In this document: one piece after another, positions 6,061 to 7,555 of the stretch
Layout: each line of letters begins with the position of its first letter
How positions within the stretch are numbered: position 1 is the stretch's first letter
NCBI GenBank assembly: GCA_016201575.1
Contig: JACQCN010000074.1
Location: 1-7,555 of the forward strand
Direction of reading: 5' to 3'
DNA from: Candidatus Rokuibacteriota bacterium
GTDB lineage: Bacteria > Methylomirabilota > Methylomirabilia > Rokubacteriales > CSP1-6
Length of the DNA: 7,555 nt
The notes under the pieces: generated by a model
What the model was told of the DNA's origin: nothing
Databases searched by the model: none
The model's input: only the letters and a program-made list of their open reading frames with translations
Program-made: the position numbers and the translations under genes

Positions 6061-6663
6061 CTACCGGTCGGGCTGCGGCGGATCGAGGGAGTCGAGCGCG
6101 CTCCGGAAGCGCTGATCGAAGAGAAAGCCGAGCGCGACCGACAGGGTCGCTCTCACCTTCTCCCGGTCCGCCACCGCCCGGTCGGAGACGAAGATGGCCG
6201 CCGGGGAGAGGTGGACGTCCGGCTGCTTCCTCAGATCGGCTTCGAGCCAGCGGAACATGCGCCGGCGGCCGCCCTCGCCGAAGCGGGCGATCTTCGCCTC
6301 GCTCACGATGACGAGGGGGAGCAGGTCGGCGCGGATCACGGGCGCGCGGCGGAACCGGGTCAGCAGGCTCGCGTAGGTCTCGTCCACCACGCTCAGCTCG
6401 AAGTCGCCGCCGGGTTGCGCGTCGTGGTTGATCTGCACGATGAGGCCGTAACGCGGCGAGACCTGACGGACGCCGGCGAAGTTCGTCTCGATCGGCGGAA
6501 CCCTCCTGCCGGCGACGGTGAACTGAGCGCCGGCCGAGCCGGCAAGTGCGGCAAAGACCGCGAGCGCGGCCGCGGTGAACGCCGCGAGGATGCCGCTCCA
6601 CCTGCTCGGACCGCTCATCGTCAGCGTGGTGGTCTGTGAAAGTGTCAACGCCCCCGGCTCCAT
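6061..6663 (-). CDS. Exported protein of unknown function, first gene of the envelope operon
   Basis: This is 200 residues from the ATG at 6663. That start has AGGG at 9 bases and follows a promoter-like element by about 30 bases. A second in-frame ATG at 6618 would give a more usual signal peptide (MSGPSRWSGILAAF) but has no ribosome-binding site. Either way a hydrophobic stretch at 24-44 ends in AGSAGA, with probable cleavage before QFTVAG. The mature part mixes strands (RYGLIVQINH, DFELSVVD, LLPLVIVSEAKIARFG) with helices (RRRMFRWLEADLR, KVRATLSVALGFLFDQRFRSAL) in an alpha/beta pattern. No family is recognised and no catalytic motif stands out. The stop lies 23 bases before the membrane-protein start. 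The product is probably periplasmic. Confidence 0.72.
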   Translation of the reverse strand: MEPGALTLSQTTTLTMSGPSRWSGILAAFTAAALAVFAALAGSAGAQFTVAGRRVPPIETNFAGVRQVSPRYGLIVQINHDAQPGGDFELSVVDETYASLLTRFRRAPVIRADLLPLVIVSEAKIARFGEGGRRRMFRWLEADLRKQPDVHLSPAAIFVSDRAVADREKVRATLSVALGFLFDQRFRSALDSLDPPQPDR

Positions 6664-6702
6664 TCACCCGCACCCTGAAGGCTGGACCCGCTAAATGGCA
6701 CG

Positions 6703-6731
6703 AATCTCCGTCCGCGAAAGGTCCCTGTCAA
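6703..6731 (-). promoter_or_regulatory. Candidate sigma-70-type promoter of the envelope operon
   Basis: On the minus strand a perfect TTGACA (6731-6726) is followed after 17 bases by GAGATT (6708-6703), which matches three of six -10 positions. A start near 6696 would leave a leader of about 33 bases to the ATG at 6663. The -35 match and its position are good; the -10 is poor, so an activator may be needed. Confidence 0.4.
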
Positions 6732-6755
6732 GCGCCTTCTTGATCCGCCTTGACC
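6726..6755. promoter_or_regulatory. Possible operator: repeated CTTGA half-sites over the -35
   Basis: CTTGATC (6739-6745) and CTTGACC (6749-6755) are direct repeats one helical turn apart. An inverted TGTCAAG (6726-6732) lies beside them and covers the -35 of the envelope-operon promoter. CGCCTT also recurs at 6733 and 6746. Such spacing suits a dimeric regulator; which protein binds, if any, is not shown. Confidence 0.3.
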
Positions 6756-6826
6756 ACTGCCGTCGCCCGCCGCGCCACGGCCCCTGGCCCGCCGGAAGGG
6801 CACGCCGTCACGCCGCCATAACCTCG

Positions 6827-6846
6827 CCGCCGCGGGCGCGCGGCGG
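6827..6846. repeat. GC-rich inverted repeat in the divergent intergenic region
   Basis: CCGCCGCG and CGCGGCGG form a perfect 8-base stem around a GGCG loop. It lies between the promoters pointing left and right. In DNA this GC-rich, such stems arise easily, so a role is uncertain. Confidence 0.4.
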
Positions 6847-6849
6847 GTC

Positions 6850-6878
6850 TTGCGTAAACCCCGGCGGTGACGCAGAAT
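6850..6878 (+). promoter_or_regulatory. Weak candidate promoter for the AcoR-type regulator gene
   Basis: TTGCGT (6850-6855) and CAGAAT (6873-6878) are separated by 17 bases; the matches are three and four of six. Between and around them GCGTAAACC...CGGTGACGC (6852-6873) is an imperfect dyad that could be an autoregulatory site. The position, about 50 bases before the start codon, is reasonable. Confidence 0.3.
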
Positions 6879-6886
6879 CCCTGCCA
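6872..6886 (-). promoter_or_regulatory. Candidate sigma-54-type -24/-12 element facing the envelope operon
   Basis: The minus strand reads TGGCAG, five bases, then CTGC, keeping the invariant GG and GC with exactly 10 bases between them. TGGCAG differs from TGGCAC by one base and CTGC from TTGC by one. It lies beside a gene of the AcoR family, many members of which activate sigma-54 promoters. A start near 6860 would leave a long leader of about 200 bases, and GG-N10-GC is common by chance in GC-rich DNA. Confidence 0.3.
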
Positions 6887-6894
6887 TCCTGACG

Positions 6895-6913
6895 GGCGGC
6901 CGCGGCGGCCGCC
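6895..6913 (+). repeat. GC hairpin just before the regulator's ribosome-binding site
   Basis: GGCGGCCG and CGGCCGCC form a perfect 8-base stem with a CGG loop. It ends directly before GAGGGG (6914-6919), the likely ribosome-binding site, 11 bases from the ATG. It could limit translation of the regulator; this is inference. Confidence 0.45.
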
Positions 6914-6930
6914 GAGGGGCGGTCGGTGGA

Positions 6931-7555
6931 ATGAAGTCGCAACGGCGCGCGGCCGACGGACCGATTATCCCGGCGCATCCGGCGCAGGCGCTGTCCGAGA
7001 TCACGCGGGCGTGGGAAGCGTTCGTCGCCTCCGGCGAGTTCCGGGGCCGGACGCCACGGCCGCACATCGCCCGGGCCTGGCAGCGATGCCGGGAGCTGGG
7101 GATCAGCCCTCTCACGGAGCGGACCCCCACCGTGCTCTCCCAGGACGAGATCGAAGCGGCGCTCCGCCGCGAGGACCTCGGATCGGTGGGCCGGCAGGTG
7201 CTCGACGAGTTCGAGGCCGCCGTCGAGGGTACGAGCCACGTGATCGTGCTGGCGGACGCCGAAGGCCGGATCATCCACGCCGCCGGGCACCGCAAGCTCC
7301 AGCGTTACACCGAGCGCCTGAACTTCATGCCGGGCGGCGCCTGGGCGGAGTCCGTCGCCGGTCCCAACGGCGTCGGCACCCCCCTCGCCATCGGCCGCCC
7401 CGATCTGGTGTTCGGCAGCGAGCACTACTGCCGGGACTTCCACCCCTGGGTGTGCTACGGCTGTCCGGTCCGCGCCCCGGGCCGCGGCCGGATCATCGGC
7501 GTGGTGGACCTGTCGGGCCCGGCCGCCAAGGCGCAGGTGCCGGCCTTCGCGCTCA
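6931..7555 (+). CDS. AcoR-family GAF-domain transcriptional regulator, probably sigma-54-dependent (N-terminal part, cut by window edge)
   Basis: The first 208 residues are present with no stop before the edge. Residues 43-60 (RPHIARAWQRCRELGISP) are the usual opening 'R..I..SW.RC...G..P' of AcoR-type activators. From about 100 to 205 there is a GAF sensor domain: VIVLADAEGRIIHAAG, FMPGGAWAESVAGPNGVGTPLAIGRP, then VFGSEHYCRDFHPWVCYGCPVR and GRIIGVVDLSGP, which closely follow the family pattern. In full-length relatives a sigma-54-interacting AAA+ ATPase and a Fis-type helix-turn-helix come next, but some relatives lack the AAA+ domain. Neither can be seen here. An unusual cluster C167, H171, C175, C178 lies in the GAF domain. 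The ATG at 6931 has GAGGGG 11 bases upstream. The gene diverges from the envelope operon, a common layout for a regulator and its target; ligand unknown. Confidence 0.88.
   Translation, partial: MKSQRRAADGPIIPAHPAQALSEITRAWEAFVASGEFRGRTPRPHIARAWQRCRELGISPLTERTPTVLSQDEIEAALRREDLGSVGRQVLDEFEAAVEGTSHVIVLADAEGRIIHAAGHRKLQRYTERLNFMPGGAWAESVAGPNGVGTPLAIGRPDLVFGSEHYCRDFHPWVCYGCPVRAPGRGRIIGVVDLSGPAAKAQVPAFAL

Noticed and set aside
6643..6648. Second minus-strand TTGACA as a -35 box
   Set aside because: No acceptable -10 follows at 16-18 bases (GCTGAC at 17), and it would start transcription inside the first gene.
6038..6673. N-terminal extension of the four-helix membrane protein
   Set aside because: It is an Arg/Gly/Pro-rich reading lying over the neighbouring exported-protein gene, whose own frame has a signal peptide.
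6696..6711. Plus-strand TGGCAC as a sigma-54 -24 box
   Set aside because: The sequence at the -12 position is TCCG rather than TTGC, so the invariant GC is absent.
6645..7443. Minus-strand frames opposite the regulator
   Set aside because: The plus strand encodes an unmistakable AcoR-type GAF domain, and the minus-strand readings lack any recognisable domain.

Overview
The window is strongly GC-rich and dense with genes. Many starts are GTG, and several gene junctions are 4-base overlaps of the GTGA or ATGA type. A full branched-chain amino acid type (HAAT) uptake operon, an AcoR-type GAF regulator and GC-rich hairpin repeats between genes would fit a free-living soil or sediment bacterium. 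My best guess is Candidatus Rokubacteria / Methylomirabilota or a deltaproteobacterium-like lineage. That placement is an inference from overall feel, because no rRNA or marker gene is present.

There are three blocks. (1) Bases 1-3909, minus strand: a canonical HAAT ABC importer operon read right to left, with a periplasmic substrate-binding protein (2668-3909), LivH (1721-2602), LivM (717-1634) and LivG (1-720, cut by the window edge about 15 residues before its expected end). LivF presumably follows outside the window. GC-rich hairpins fill the gaps after the binding-protein gene and between livH and livM, which may set unequal expression of the subunits. (2) Bases 3910-4144: a non-coding leader made of two diverged tandem units, each with a G/C-run hairpin and a second, identical hairpin. 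(3) Bases 4145-6663, minus strand: five genes of unknown function packed as one operon, three of whose four junctions are 4-base overlaps. In order of transcription they are an exported 200-residue protein, a four-helix membrane protein, an exported helical protein of 238 residues, and two small exported proteins that resemble each other. Every product has a signal peptide or membrane helices, so the set looks like an undescribed envelope module.

A 267-base divergent promoter region (6664-6930) separates this module from a plus-strand gene (6931 to the window end). That gene encodes the N-terminal part of an AcoR-family regulator with a GAF sensor domain. The region has a fair sigma-70-like promoter toward the module, a weaker one toward the regulator, and a GG-N10-GC sigma-54-like element pointing to the module. 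The divergent layout makes it plausible, but not proven, that the regulator controls the envelope module and perhaps, by read-through, the transporter.
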